From: Melioribacteraceae bacterium
GTDB lineage: Bacteria; Bacteroidota; Ignavibacteria; Ignavibacteriales; Melioribacteraceae
Length of the DNA stretch: 64,000 nt
Direction: 5' to 3'
NCBI GenBank assembly: GCA_030584085.1
Contig: CP129490.1
Coordinates: 3,443,511-3,507,510, forward strand
How positions within the stretch are numbered: the first letter of the stretch is position 1; every line of letters starts with the position of its first letter. The position numbers and the translations under genes were made by a program. Under the pieces are notes generated by a model. That model did no database searches, had not been told where the DNA came from, and worked only from the letters and a program-made list of their open reading frames with translations. Of the stretch, positions 54,110 through 63,364 are shown one piece after another.

Positions 54110-56131
54110 ATGAAAATTATAATATTGTTTTTTTTATTTGTACTTATAAGCAGATTATGTCTAGGTCAAAATGAAATCGATACTGGTCTAATAGCTCATT
54201 ATCCGTTGAACGGGAATGCGATTGACATTTCAGGGAATAACTTACACGGAGACTTAATAGGAACTCAATCCACTCACGATCGTTTTGGTAATTTTGGTAG
54301 TGCTGTATTTTTTAATGGAGAAAACGATTTTATAAACTTAGGCAGTAGCAATTTATTAAAACCTTATCCTCCGATAACAATTGCAGTATGGGTAAATTAT
54401 GCTTCCCTACCAGCGGTAATTTGGGGTAATGATTTTAACGAAACAATTTATTACGGGCTAAGGTTATTGGTAAACCAAAACAATATAATTGACTTTTCTT
54501 ATTGCAATGGACTTAATATTGGCCCCAATGCAAGAAAAACAGTGATGGCCGATATACATGCCCCAAACCAATGGGTGCATATTGCTGGCACAATTGATAT
54601 AAATTATAATATGCAACTTTATATAAATGGAATTAAGGCTGATATTGAACAAAGTGGTTATGCAGAATCTTTAGTTTATAGTGATGGTCCTGCTGTATTT
54701 GGAATGCTGGATAGTCAGACTTACGGACCTCCATATTTTTTGAATGGACGTCTCGATGATTTCAGACTGTACAACAGAGTCTTAACTGATAGGGAAATTA
54801 GAGCTCTTGTTGATGGGTGGGACAATTCCAAAAACTTTTTGCTTTCTATAGATAATGTATTAATGGATAATCCAAATCAAATAGAAGTTCCAGTCTATTT
54901 TACCATCCCCGACAATAAAACTCTAAATTCCTTTGAAATTGACATAGAAGGATTCCAAGATGATGTGAATTTCCACTATTTATTAACTGAAAATAGTGAT
55001 GTCCTAACAAGCGATTGGGGAATTTCTGTTTATAGTACTTCAGAAGGTATTTCAATTGCTGGAGCCACTGAAATTAGTTCTGGTGAGACGAGGTCAGGTT
55101 TATTTTTTAATTTGATCTATTCTGTTGAACAACCGATACTTGAAAATAAAATTGTACCACTTATTGTAACTAAAGCAATAGTGAACAATAATTCTAGTTA
55201 CGTAGAGACAATCAACGGCTCTATAACTGTTTATTCAGACGAGATTACATATGGTGATGTCGATTTAGACGGACAAGTAAGAGCTCTCGACGCCTCCTAT
55301 ATATTAGAATACTTAATTGGCGGAATTGAATTTAACAACACTCAATTTCTTTCTGCTGATGTTACTCTCGATTCAACCGTGTCCGGTCTTGATGCAAACA
55401 TTATATTGGATTACTTAACTGGAAAAGTTCAAAAATTACCATACACTCCGGACAGTAATCATATTGCATTCACAGGTAAATTTTATATGGATGACATCGT
55501 TGACGGCGAATCTGCATTGATTGAATTACCGATTTATTTAGAAACTCAATCGAATACTTTTTCAGTTGAGGGTGAAATTGAATTCGATAATAAAAAGTTT
55601 GAGTTAATTTCAGTACGATGGGGAAAAAAGTATTCAAATTTTTCAACTACATATTCAAATAATAATGGACTAGTCAGTTTTGCTTTATTTGGAAATACAA
55701 TTCCTGGTAGTGATACTTTACTTACATTTATTCTTAGTAATAAAGTATTTGTCGAAAATTCTGTTGTTTCCTTAGATCGTGTTAGAGTCAACGAATCCAA
55801 GAACCAATTTAATGTTGCTTCCTCTATTCTTAACATGTTAACTGATGTTAAGAATGAGGTAAGTCTGTTGAATTACACTTTAGATCAGAATTATCCGAAT
55901 CCGTTTAACCCTTCCACTACAATTTCATTCACAATACCTAATAGCGAGCATGTAAGCCTTGAGATATTTGATGTTTTAGGAAGAAAAATCTCAACATTAG
56001 TAAATAGCAAACTTGCTGCTGGGAATCATGCATTTACTTTTCATGCTGATGAGTATAATAGTGGACTGTATCTATATCGGATAACATCTGGAGATTTTAT
56101 AGATGTAAGGAAGATGATCTTAATAAAATAA
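54110..56131 (+). CDS. T9SS surface protein: LamG, cohesin-like, dockerin, cohesin-like
   Basis: Of 673 residues: signal peptide (1-20, ending LCLGQ); LamG/concanavalin-like domain about 25-225 (GLIAHYPLNGNAIDISGNNL, NQWVHIAGTIDI, FLNGRLDDFRLYNRVLTDRE); cohesin-like beta sandwich about 243-378; dockerin type I pair about 380-440, with a good calcium loop DVDLDGQVRALDAS and a weaker second loop DVTLDSTVSGLDAN; second cohesin-like domain about 450-575; T9SS type A sorting domain from 589 with NYPNPFNPSTTI. It is probably a glycan-binding surface protein. A CCTGAGG-type ribosome site precedes the ATG. It follows the polysaccharide cluster by 207 bases. Confidence 0.88.
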   Translation: MKIIILFFLFVLISRLCLGQNEIDTGLIAHYPLNGNAIDISGNNLHGDLIGTQSTHDRFGNFGSAVFFNGENDFINLGSSNLLKPYPPITIAVWVNYASLPAVIWGNDFNETIYYGLRLLVNQNNIIDFSYCNGLNIGPNARKTVMADIHAPNQWVHIAGTIDINYNMQLYINGIKADIEQSGYAESLVYSDGPAVFGMLDSQTYGPPYFLNGRLDDFRLYNRVLTDREIRALVDGWDNSKNFLLSIDNVLMDNPNQIEVPVYFTIPDNKTLNSFEIDIEGFQDDVNFHYLLTENSDVLTSDWGISVYSTSEGISIAGATEISSGETRSGLFFNLIYSVEQPILENKIVPLIVTKAIVNNNSSYVETINGSITVYSDEITYGDVDLDGQVRALDASYILEYLIGGIEFNNTQFLSADVTLDSTVSGLDANIILDYLTGKVQKLPYTPDSNHIAFTGKFYMDDIVDGESALIELPIYLETQSNTFSVEGEIEFDNKKFELISVRWGKKYSNFSTTYSNNNGLVSFALFGNTIPGSDTLLTFILSNKVFVENSVVSLDRVRVNESKNQFNVASSILNMLTDVKNEVSLLNYTLDQNYPNPFNPSTTISFTIPNSEHVSLEIFDVLGRKISTLVNSKLAAGNHAFTFHADEYNSGLYLYRITSGDFIDVRKMILIK

Positions 56132-56134
56132 TGC

Positions 56135-57208
56135 TTACACCGCTTTCAACTTCTCAGTTCTGTCGGCTATTTTTATTTTTTCTATCAGCTCATCTATTAC
56201 ACCTTCCATAACTTCTGAAAGGTTGTATAGTGTTAAACCGATTCTGTGGTCGGTGACTCTATTTTGGGGATAATTATATGTACGTATTTTATCACTTCTA
56301 TCACCGCTCTTAACTATTGTTTTTCTTTGTTGTGCAATATTGCTGTTATGTTCTTGGAGTTTCAAATCATATAATCTTGCTTTTAAAACTTTCATTGCTT
56401 TTTGACGGTTTTTTAGTTGTGATCTTTCATCCTGACATTGAACAACAATTCCGGTTGGAATGTGAGTAAGTCTTATTGCTGTTTCAACTTTGTTAACATT
56501 TTGTCCGCCTGCACCACCGCTTCTGTACACATCAACTCTAATGTCATTAGGATCAACATCCACTTCAACATCTTCCGCTTCAGGTAAAACTACCACTGAT
56601 GCAGCAGAGGTATGAACTCTTCCGCTTGCTTCAGTTTCGGGAACACGTTGAACTCTATGTACACCACTTTCAAATTTTAAGTCCCCGTAAACACCTTTAC
56701 CTGTAATATTAAGCACAACTTCTTTGATAGCACCCATTGCGCCTTCGTTAATATCGATTAACTCATATTTCCAACCTTTAACTTCAGCGTAACGAGTGTA
56801 CATTCTCAAGAGATCAGCAGCAAATAATCCGGCTTCATCTCCGCCTGTACCGGCACGGATTTCCATAATTGCCGGTTTATCGTCGGCTGGATCTTTTGGA
56901 ATTAATAAAAACTTAATTTCATCTTCTAATTCGATTTTTCTTGTTTCGAGCTCATCTAATTCAGCTTCTGCAATCTCTACCAGTTCTTTATCTTTGGATG
57001 AATATAATATATCTTTGTTTTCTTCCAAGTTTTCAATTACACTTTTGTATTTTTCATAAGCTTCAACAATATCCTCTAGATGACTTCGTTCACGACTTAG
57101 TTTAATTAACTTCTCTTGGTCACTTAAAGTAGCGGGATCGGATAGCTGTATGTTTATCCTATCAAACTTTTCTTTCACTTCTCTTAATTTTTCTAGTAAA
57201 TCCATCAT
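56135..57208 (-). CDS. prfA: Peptide chain release factor 1
   Basis: This 357-residue protein ends translation at UAA and UAG. The codon-reading PxT motif is PET in [18 protein letters not shown]. The catalytic GGQ sits in [20 protein letters not shown]. The length and the [19 protein letters not shown] segment fit RF1, not RF2, and there is no RF2-style SPF or programmed frameshift. The gene is convergent with the T9SS protein, with only 3 bases between stops. Confidence 0.97.
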   Translation of the reverse strand: MMDLLEKLREVKEKFDRINIQLSDPATLSDQEKLIKLSRERSHLEDIVEAYEKYKSVIENLEENKDILYSSKDKELVEIAEAELDELETRKIELEDEIKFLLIPKDPADDKPAIMEIRAGTGGDEAGLFAADLLRMYTRYAEVKGWKYELIDINEGAMGAIKEVVLNITGKGVYGDLKFESGVHRVQRVPETEASGRVHTSAASVVVLPEAEDVEVDVDPNDIRVDVYRSGGAGGQNVNKVETAIRLTHIPTGIVVQCQDERSQLKNRQKAMKVLKARLYDLKLQEHNSNIAQQRKTIVKSGDRSDKIRTYNYPQNRVTDHRIGLTLYNLSEVMEGVIDELIEKIKIADRTEKLKAV

Positions 57209-57266
57209 ATCCTCTGAAAATAGGAATCAAATATACCAAAGTTGATTTCCAAAATCTAAAACGTAA

Positions 57267-58544
57267 TTATGTGAGTTTTCTTAATAAATTGAGATATTCT
57301 ATTTGTTTTTGGATGGACGGAAGTAGATTCTCTTTATGCAACTCTAATTCAATCAAGCCAAGCTGTGTATAAACATTATTTAGCGCATCGAACATCGGCA
57401 TTTCTGGATAACCATTGTCTCTTAAAAAATGAACTAGTTTCAATGTCTTAAATGAATCAAACCAAATTTTTTTTTGACGATTTAATTGTTCGGCTGATTT
57501 TGAGTTCTTAATAATTTGCTGATATGCTGATTCGAAATTATTGTTTACTAAAAATTGATTTAATTCCGGGCAGATTAATTTTGTCTCTGATAAAATTTTT
57601 TGTGATGAATAATTATCATCAGATAGAAATAGTTGTAAAAATTTTTTGAGAATTATAAAAGATTGTGGATCATAAAGAACATATTCATCACGTACTTTTT
57701 TATAGAATCTTGTCATACGCTGACCTGTACCGAATGGAACCCGCCATGATTTTCTGGATGATGCTATAACTGTTGTTTCATCAATAGAAATAATTTCAAC
57801 AAGTTTTGCTGCTTTCTCTAAAAAATAAAAATCCTCGCCCGCTTTCTTTTTATTCATGCCGCCGATCTTTACATAAGTTATTGGATCAATAACCATACAT
57901 GATCCTATTGAATGATAAGCATACGGAGAATCTGCGAACTTTAATCCCAGAACATAGTAACGCAAAAATATTTCATAATTTATGATTGCTTCATTATCCA
58001 TTTCATGAGCATACTTTATGACTCCGGCTTTGATATCTTTATTTGTATAGTTAAGAAGTGTCGATAAGTAATTTGATTCGACTTTACAATCCGCATCTAA
58101 ACATACAATCAAACTTTGAGAAAGATAGTCAGCATAAAGCAAAGCTTGATCCATACCAATTTTTCTAGCCAATCCCACTCCGGCATCTTTCGCAGGCAGT
58201 TCTCTACCTTTTGACGAAGCATCAATGTATTCAATATTTAATGCATGAGTATTTGCATCGTGTTTTAATTTCTTAAGTAGAGTTAAGGAATGTTTATTGT
58301 TGTTAACAACATCATCTAAGCTTTGTTCGGAATTATTAATTACAAACAAGATTAAGGATTTACTTTTTGCTTCTTCGTCATTTTGGGAAAGCGAATCAAT
58401 TAATATTGGAATGTTATCTAACTCTTTAATTGCGGGAACAACAACCACTAAATTGAATTTTTGATCAACGTTGAAGTTCAGCCATTTTTCATTAGCTCTC
58501 TTTTCTAAATATTGTTTGATCTGGCTCGGTAAAAACAAATTCAT
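57267..58544 (-). CDS. Family 2-type glycosyltransferase
   Basis: This 425-residue soluble GT-A protein has LVVVVPAIKELDNIPILIDS, a nucleotide-site Asp in IVCLDADCKVESNYL (DXD-like), YHSIGSCMVIDP, MNKKKAGEDFYFLEK with the catalytic-type ED, and a helical C-terminal 150 residues. It overlaps miaA by ATGA, so the two are co-translated, which is an unusual pairing. The substrate is unknown. Confidence 0.88.
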   Translation of the reverse strand: MNLFLPSQIKQYLEKRANEKWLNFNVDQKFNLVVVVPAIKELDNIPILIDSLSQNDEEAKSKSLILFVINNSEQSLDDVVNNNKHSLTLLKKLKHDANTHALNIEYIDASSKGRELPAKDAGVGLARKIGMDQALLYADYLSQSLIVCLDADCKVESNYLSTLLNYTNKDIKAGVIKYAHEMDNEAIINYEIFLRYYVLGLKFADSPYAYHSIGSCMVIDPITYVKIGGMNKKKAGEDFYFLEKAAKLVEIISIDETTVIASSRKSWRVPFGTGQRMTRFYKKVRDEYVLYDPQSFIILKKFLQLFLSDDNYSSQKILSETKLICPELNQFLVNNNFESAYQQIIKNSKSAEQLNRQKKIWFDSFKTLKLVHFLRDNGYPEMPMFDALNNVYTQLGLIELELHKENLLPSIQKQIEYLNLLRKLT

Positions 58545-59452
58545 ATATTTTTACCAAAGAATTCATTGGTAATGATACGATTAGCTTTATCATAATCTGG
58601 GCCTTCAATCCAATGCATTTTAATTCCTTCTCGTTCCATTTTCCTAAACCATGTCATCTGTTTCTTTGCAAAATTATGTATTGCGCTATTTAACTTTTGG
58701 AACATGTCATTGTAACTAAGTTCACCTTTAATAAATAAGCTTATGTATTTATATTCCAGACCAAAGAACTGGAGTTTATCATGACTAATTCCATTGTGTA
58801 ATAATTCTTTAACTTCTTCAATCATACCGTTCTTCAAACGTGATTTTAATCTTTCCGTAATTCGGTTTTTAATCACACTTCGTTCTAGATAAATTCCTAT
58901 CGTCAATGAACTAATCTTATTCTTAATTTCATTTTCCTTTGTGGATTCAGAAATTAATATTGCTTTAACAATCCTCTCTTTATCTAAAAGATCTGTTGTA
59001 TTATGGAAAGTGGATTTCTTTTGTAAGAGAATTTCTCTTAATTCGGATTCATCCAATGCTAACAACTCTTTTGCCCGCTCCGAATTAAAATCAACATCGA
59101 TAAGTTGATAGTTTGATAAAATTGAATGAAGATAGAGCCCCGTACCGCCTACTAAAAACGGAATTCTATTTCTTGAATTAATGTCTTTATAACTTTGATG
59201 AAATAAATTGACAAACTTATAAAGATCGAATTCTTCTCTCGGCGATATAACATCTATCAAATGATAAAGAACAGTTTTGCCTTTTATTTTATAGTCATCT
59301 AAATCTTTTCCGGTTCCAATATCCATTCCCTTATAAACTTGGCGTGAATCTGCAGATATAATTTCACCGTTAAATTCGTTTGCAAGTTGAGCGGCTAATT
59401 TCGTTTTACCAACGGCTGTTGGACCAAGAATGGTTATGAGATTATAACTCAT
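58541..59452 (-). CDS. miaA: tRNA dimethylallyltransferase
   Basis: This 303-residue enzyme adds a dimethylallyl group to A37 of tRNAs reading UNN codons. It has the P loop ILGPTAVGKTKLA (residues 8-20), the DSRQVYKGMDIGTGK loop, PFLVGGTGLYLHSIL, and the C-terminal KKQMTWFRKM. Its length is normal for Bacteroidota-type MiaA. It starts 6 bases after the stop of the upstream 769-residue sensor-like gene. Confidence 0.96.
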   Translation of the reverse strand: MSYNLITILGPTAVGKTKLAAQLANEFNGEIISADSRQVYKGMDIGTGKDLDDYKIKGKTVLYHLIDVISPREEFDLYKFVNLFHQSYKDINSRNRIPFLVGGTGLYLHSILSNYQLIDVDFNSERAKELLALDESELREILLQKKSTFHNTTDLLDKERIVKAILISESTKENEIKNKISSLTIGIYLERSVIKNRITERLKSRLKNGMIEEVKELLHNGISHDKLQFFGLEYKYISLFIKGELSYNDMFQKLNSAIHNFAKKQMTWFRKMEREGIKMHWIEGPDYDKANRIITNEFFGKNI

Positions 59453-59458
59453 AATAAT

Positions 59459-61768
59459 TTATAAAGAAGAGCTGATAGGCAATGCTATATTAAATGTAGC
59501 GCCTTCACCCAAATTACTAACTACGTTAATTGTACCTGAGTGACTTTCGACAATTTTTTTTGTAATTGTTAAACCAAGTCCGGTTCCTTCTTTTTTACCG
59601 TGTGTCATAAACGGTTCAAAAAGTTTATCAACTAAACTGTCTGGAATTCCCAGACCTTCATCTTTTATTGATATAACCACGGCATTTTTATCTTTAGAAA
59701 ATTTAGTAGCAATATGAATTTTCCCGCCTTCCGGCATTGCGTCGCATGCATTCCTTACAATATGATTATAACATTGGAAAAATTCTTTAACATCCATCTG
59801 TACTTTAACATCCTTATCAAATTCATTACTGATATTACAGTTTCTTGATTTTACATAAGAGTTCAAACGATCTGCGAACTCGGTAAGTGTTTCATTCAAA
59901 CTTATTCTCGAAGTTCTTAATACAGCTTTTCCTTCGGAATAACTAGCGGTAGTTTGAACCAAGTCGGCGACTTGAGTTAATTGTTCTAAAATCATTTCAA
60001 CAATTTGCGCCGCATCTTTATTCAATTCTTTTGACTTAAGATGTTCTGCGTAACGTTTACTTACTAGAACAGGTTTCTTAATATCTTGAATTAAAAAGTT
60101 TGTCATCTTACCAAGCGATTGCACTCGTTCACCCTGAAGAAACTTTTCAAGCATTTCCGCATTTTGTAAAGCGAGTGAACATTGAATTGATATTGCGTTT
60201 AAAAACTCTTCATCCTTTTCGGTGAAATGACCGTTTTTGCTGTTAAGTAATTGAATTACACCTACAACGTTATCTTCACGGTCCTTTAACGGGAAACACA
60301 ACATACTTTTTGTTTGATACCCTGATGAACGATCTACATCAGATTTGAATCTTTGATCTTGGGCTACATCTTCAATGTTAACGGTTTGTCTATTTTGTGC
60401 AACCCATCCGGCAACACCTTCACCAATTGAAAGTCGAATTTCTTTAGTCTCGCTGCCCATTGCAATTTTTGACCAAAGTTCATTTCGTTCGCGATCTATT
60501 AAATATAGAGTTCCCCTATCGGCTTGTGTTAACTCGGTTGCTACATTCACAATGTTTTGAAGTACATCATCAATTTTAATGTTGGAATTAACAAGCTGTA
60601 ATGCTTTTATAATCTTCTTTAATTGATCGGATTGTAACTTTGTATTTGATGTAAAAGAAGAGTCATGGGTTTTTGCCGGACTTCCATTTTCTATCTTATC
60701 TTCGAATGTACTTTTTGAATAAGATATTTTTTCTTCCGGAAGAATATTTTCATTGTAATCTTTATCGAACGAATCGGAATGAGTTTCTTCTTCCAATTTA
60801 AAGTCTTCGGTTTGACTTACTTCTTCATTCTCCGATATAAATTCATCTTGCTCAACAGGTTTATCTTCATCAAAACTAAAGTTTTCCGGTTCGGTTGATG
60901 TTTCTGTAGTTGGCTTGTCCTTTTTCTCCTCATTGTGAAATGCTTCAAGGAAAGCTTCATCAAAATCTGTGTATTTAGGTTTCTTCGGTTTGTCTTCTGT
61001 TTCGTTTACTTTCCTGTCATCAAGCGAAGATAATTCAGAAAATGTTTCGTCATTATCTGAAACGTAATCATCTAATGATTCTTCTTCTTCCGGGAAAAGC
61101 GGTTCATCGGCTTTATCTTCTTTTTCCTTTAGATTATAATCCGATTTTTCTTCAGGTACATGCAGTTTATCGTATGTTTCATCAATTTCTTCTTCATAGA
61201 GCGAAGCTTCTTCGTCAATTTTAGAATCATGTTTATCTATTAAATCATCCTTCAAGCTCTGTTCAAACGAAGTTACATCTGTTTTTTTATCTTTAAACTG
61301 TGGGCTTTCATGTTCACTTTCAAAACCCGGATAAACTTCATCTTCGGTGTATTCTTGTTCACCTTGCGGTTCAATATCGGAATAATTTAATAAGTTTGTT
61401 TTGATCATATGGTTCTGATCAATCAGCGCATTCACTTCATCTTTGGAAAAAGCAATTAAATAACTATCGCGTAAAGCAACGGCGGTTGATGTTCTTGAAG
61501 TCTCTTCTGCAATTTCATCGTAACCGAAGAAATCATTTTCACTAAATATAAACGACTTGGTTGATCCAAGTAATTTCTTTTTAAGAAGATTAACTTCACC
61601 ACTGACAACTAAATAAATTTTATCGGCAGGATTTTCTTCTCGATATAATATTTCACCTTCTTTAAGAGGTTTCAATTCACCCTTAACGTCGGTCAGATCA
61701 ACTTCCTGTATATCGATATCAAGAAATAATTTATTGCTTTGAAGCGCGATATATAATTGATTTTCCAT
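59459..61768 (-). CDS. cNMP-binding, GAF and pseudo-histidine-kinase protein
   Basis: Of 769 residues: an N-terminal cyclic-nucleotide-binding fold (about 5-125; LKEGEILYREENPADKIYLV, ENDFFGYDE), a long acidic, presumably disordered linker (about 140-370), a GAF domain (about 395-540; LTQADRGTLYLIDRERNELW, GEGVAGWVAQNRQTVNIEDV), then a dimerisation helix where the usual His is Gln561 (NFLIQDIKKPV in place of HEIKNP) and a complete HATPase (YNHIVRNACDAMPEGG, DEGLGIPDS, GTGLGLTITKKI). It may act without His phosphorylation. ATG 61768 is preferred to TTG 61783. Transcribed ahead of miaA. Confidence 0.88.
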   Translation of the reverse strand: MENQLYIALQSNKLFLDIDIQEVDLTDVKGELKPLKEGEILYREENPADKIYLVVSGEVNLLKKKLLGSTKSFIFSENDFFGYDEIAEETSRTSTAVALRDSYLIAFSKDEVNALIDQNHMIKTNLLNYSDIEPQGEQEYTEDEVYPGFESEHESPQFKDKKTDVTSFEQSLKDDLIDKHDSKIDEEASLYEEEIDETYDKLHVPEEKSDYNLKEKEDKADEPLFPEEEESLDDYVSDNDETFSELSSLDDRKVNETEDKPKKPKYTDFDEAFLEAFHNEEKKDKPTTETSTEPENFSFDEDKPVEQDEFISENEEVSQTEDFKLEEETHSDSFDKDYNENILPEEKISYSKSTFEDKIENGSPAKTHDSSFTSNTKLQSDQLKKIIKALQLVNSNIKIDDVLQNIVNVATELTQADRGTLYLIDRERNELWSKIAMGSETKEIRLSIGEGVAGWVAQNRQTVNIEDVAQDQRFKSDVDRSSGYQTKSMLCFPLKDREDNVVGVIQLLNSKNGHFTEKDEEFLNAISIQCSLALQNAEMLEKFLQGERVQSLGKMTNFLIQDIKKPVLVSKRYAEHLKSKELNKDAAQIVEMILEQLTQVADLVQTTASYSEGKAVLRTSRISLNETLTEFADRLNSYVKSRNCNISNEFDKDVKVQMDVKEFFQCYNHIVRNACDAMPEGGKIHIATKFSKDKNAVVISIKDEGLGIPDSLVDKLFEPFMTHGKKEGTGLGLTITKKIVESHSGTINVVSNLGEGATFNIALPISSSL

Positions 61769-62034
61769 AATGACAAGATTCAAATTATACTATGTGACTG
61801 CCCTACTTTGATTTATATCTTTTAAAATACTATAAAAACGGTTAAAGATTAACAAAAAACTTGTGCAAAAGCAAAATGTCATGTCGATTTTACTTCGTAA
61901 AATTCCTTATTTACAGTAAAAAGAATCACTTTTTTGGATTTTGGACTTGGTTTTGTTAATAGCTAAATTTGAAACTCATGTACATTCACGTTAAGTAAGA
62001 TTGAATCTTTTCATAAATCAAAACATCAAATTGG

Positions 62035-62607
62035 ATGAGCGAAGAACTACTAATTGAGAAAGCTCAAAACGGAGATAGAGCCGCATTATCTCAGCTCGTA
62101 AAAAATTACGAGCAGACGGTATATAATTTTTCGTTTAAGATTTGCCGAAATAAAGAACGAGCCGAACATACCATGCAAGAAACTTTTATGAGTATGGTAA
62201 AAAACATCGGTCAGTTCAGCGGAAAATCTAAACTCTCGACTTGGCTTTATACCGTTGTTTCAAATCATTGTATGATGCTTGCTCGTTCACAAAAGAAACA
62301 TGAACACGGTTCAATTTCTATTGATGATGATGAAGGTTTGATTTCGGAAAATAATATTGCCGATTGGAAAATTACCCCCGATCAAATTTCCGAAAACAAT
62401 GAACTGCGGGAAATGCTTGACGAAGCAATTAAAAAATTACCAGCGGATTATAGAGTTGTTTTTTTGCTGCGTGATGTCGAAGGTTTATCAACAGAAGAAA
62501 CCGGAAAGGTTACCGATCTCTCTATTGCTGCTGTTAAATCCAGACTTCATAGAGCGAGAGCTTTTTTAAGAAATGAATTAAATGCAAAACTAAGTTATGA
62601 AAACTGA
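62035..62607 (+). CDS. ECF-family RNA polymerase sigma factor
   Basis: This 190-residue sigma-70 family protein has region 2 (YNFSFKICRNKERAEHTMQE, then KSKLSTWLYTVVSNHC) and region 4 (LPADYRVVFLLRDVEGLSTE, then VTDLSIAAVKSRLHRAR). Its end overlaps a zinc anti-sigma gene by 11 bases. It is divergent from the large sensor-like gene; the 266-base gap between them should hold both promoters. The stimulus is unknown. Confidence 0.95.
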   Translation: MSEELLIEKAQNGDRAALSQLVKNYEQTVYNFSFKICRNKERAEHTMQETFMSMVKNIGQFSGKSKLSTWLYTVVSNHCMMLARSQKKHEHGSISIDDDEGLISENNIADWKITPDQISENNELREMLDEAIKKLPADYRVVFLLRDVEGLSTEETGKVTDLSIAAVKSRLHRARAFLRNELNAKLSYEN

Positions 62608-62833
62608 AAAAGTCAGCTGCAAAGAAGTAATGAATCACATTTGTGATAATCTTGGTGAAGACCTCGATTCACCGAGATGCGTTGCGATAAAATCACATTT
62701 GGATAATTGCGATAGCTGTCAAAAATATTTTAAGAGTGTCGATACGACAATTCAGTTTTATAAAAAGTATAATGTTGAAGTTGATGATGATACACACAAA
62801 CGATTACTTGATTTTTTAGGACTTGACGAATAA
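62597..62833 (+). CDS. Zinc-finger anti-sigma factor-like protein, no membrane helix
   Basis: This 78-residue protein has a ZAS-type zinc motif His-x3-Cys-x2-Cys in HLDNCDSCQKYF, with an earlier Cys in SCKEVMNHICDN. There is no transmembrane segment, so it is a soluble anti-sigma, like ChrR- or RsrA-type sensors that may respond to redox changes of the zinc ligands. It overlaps the sigma gene by 11 bases. Its target is the sigma factor before it. Confidence 0.85.
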   Translation: MKTEKVSCKEVMNHICDNLGEDLDSPRCVAIKSHLDNCDSCQKYFKSVDTTIQFYKKYNVEVDDDTHKRLLDFLGLDE

Positions 62834-62887
62834 CCATCCGCATTAATACCACAATAAATTTTAATACAATAAAACCGGAGTAAATAA

Positions 62888-63322
62888 ATGGATAACGTAC
62901 ATTATTATAATACGACTGTTAGATGGACCGAAGGAAGAAAAGGTGAATTGATTGAGCCGACAATGCCGACAATTGAAGTTGCAACTCCTCCCGAGTTTCC
63001 AAAAGGAGTTCCAAATACATGGTCGCCTGAACATTTATATGTAGCGTCTGCAAATATTTGTTTGATGACAACATTTTTAGCAATTGCAGAAAATTCCAAG
63101 TTAGATTTTAAGAGTTTCGAATGCGACGGAGTTGGCAAGATGGAAAAAGTTGATGGTCGTTTTATGATTTCCGAAATTGTGTTAAAGCCAAAAGTTGTTG
63201 TTACGGAAGAAAAAGATATTGAACGCGCACAACGAATAGTGGAAAAAGCAGAAAATCATTGTTTGATTTCCAATTCGATGAAGACAAATATAAAATTAGA
63301 GATGAATGTAGTAGCAGAATAA
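62888..63322 (+). CDS. OsmC-family peroxidase-like protein
   Basis: This 144-residue OsmC/Ohr fold protein shows PEHLYVASANICLMTTFLAI with one Cys at the usual reactive position, and ENHCLISNSMK with the second Cys of the pair. These proteins reduce organic hydroperoxides. It lies 54 bases after the zinc anti-sigma gene, which together with the redox-type zinc motif suggests an oxidative-stress sigma regulon, an inference from position. Confidence 0.9.
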   Translation: MDNVHYYNTTVRWTEGRKGELIEPTMPTIEVATPPEFPKGVPNTWSPEHLYVASANICLMTTFLAIAENSKLDFKSFECDGVGKMEKVDGRFMISEIVLKPKVVVTEEKDIERAQRIVEKAENHCLISNSMKTNIKLEMNVVAE

Positions 63323-63329
63323 ATGTTTT

Positions 63330-63357
63330 GTAGAGACTTGATTAATCAAGTCTCTAC
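63330..63357. repeat. Perfect 28-base palindrome between convergent genes
   Basis: The arms GTAGAGACTTGATT and AATCAAGTCTCTAC are exact reverse complements with no spacer. It lies 8 bases after the OsmC stop and 7 before the DUF4097 stop. It can form a hairpin on both strands and probably terminates both genes. The GTAGAGAC...GTCTCTAC outline is similar to REP-like palindromes that I know to be dispersed in several bacterial genomes. Confidence 0.8.
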
Positions 63358-63364
63358 GAAGGAT

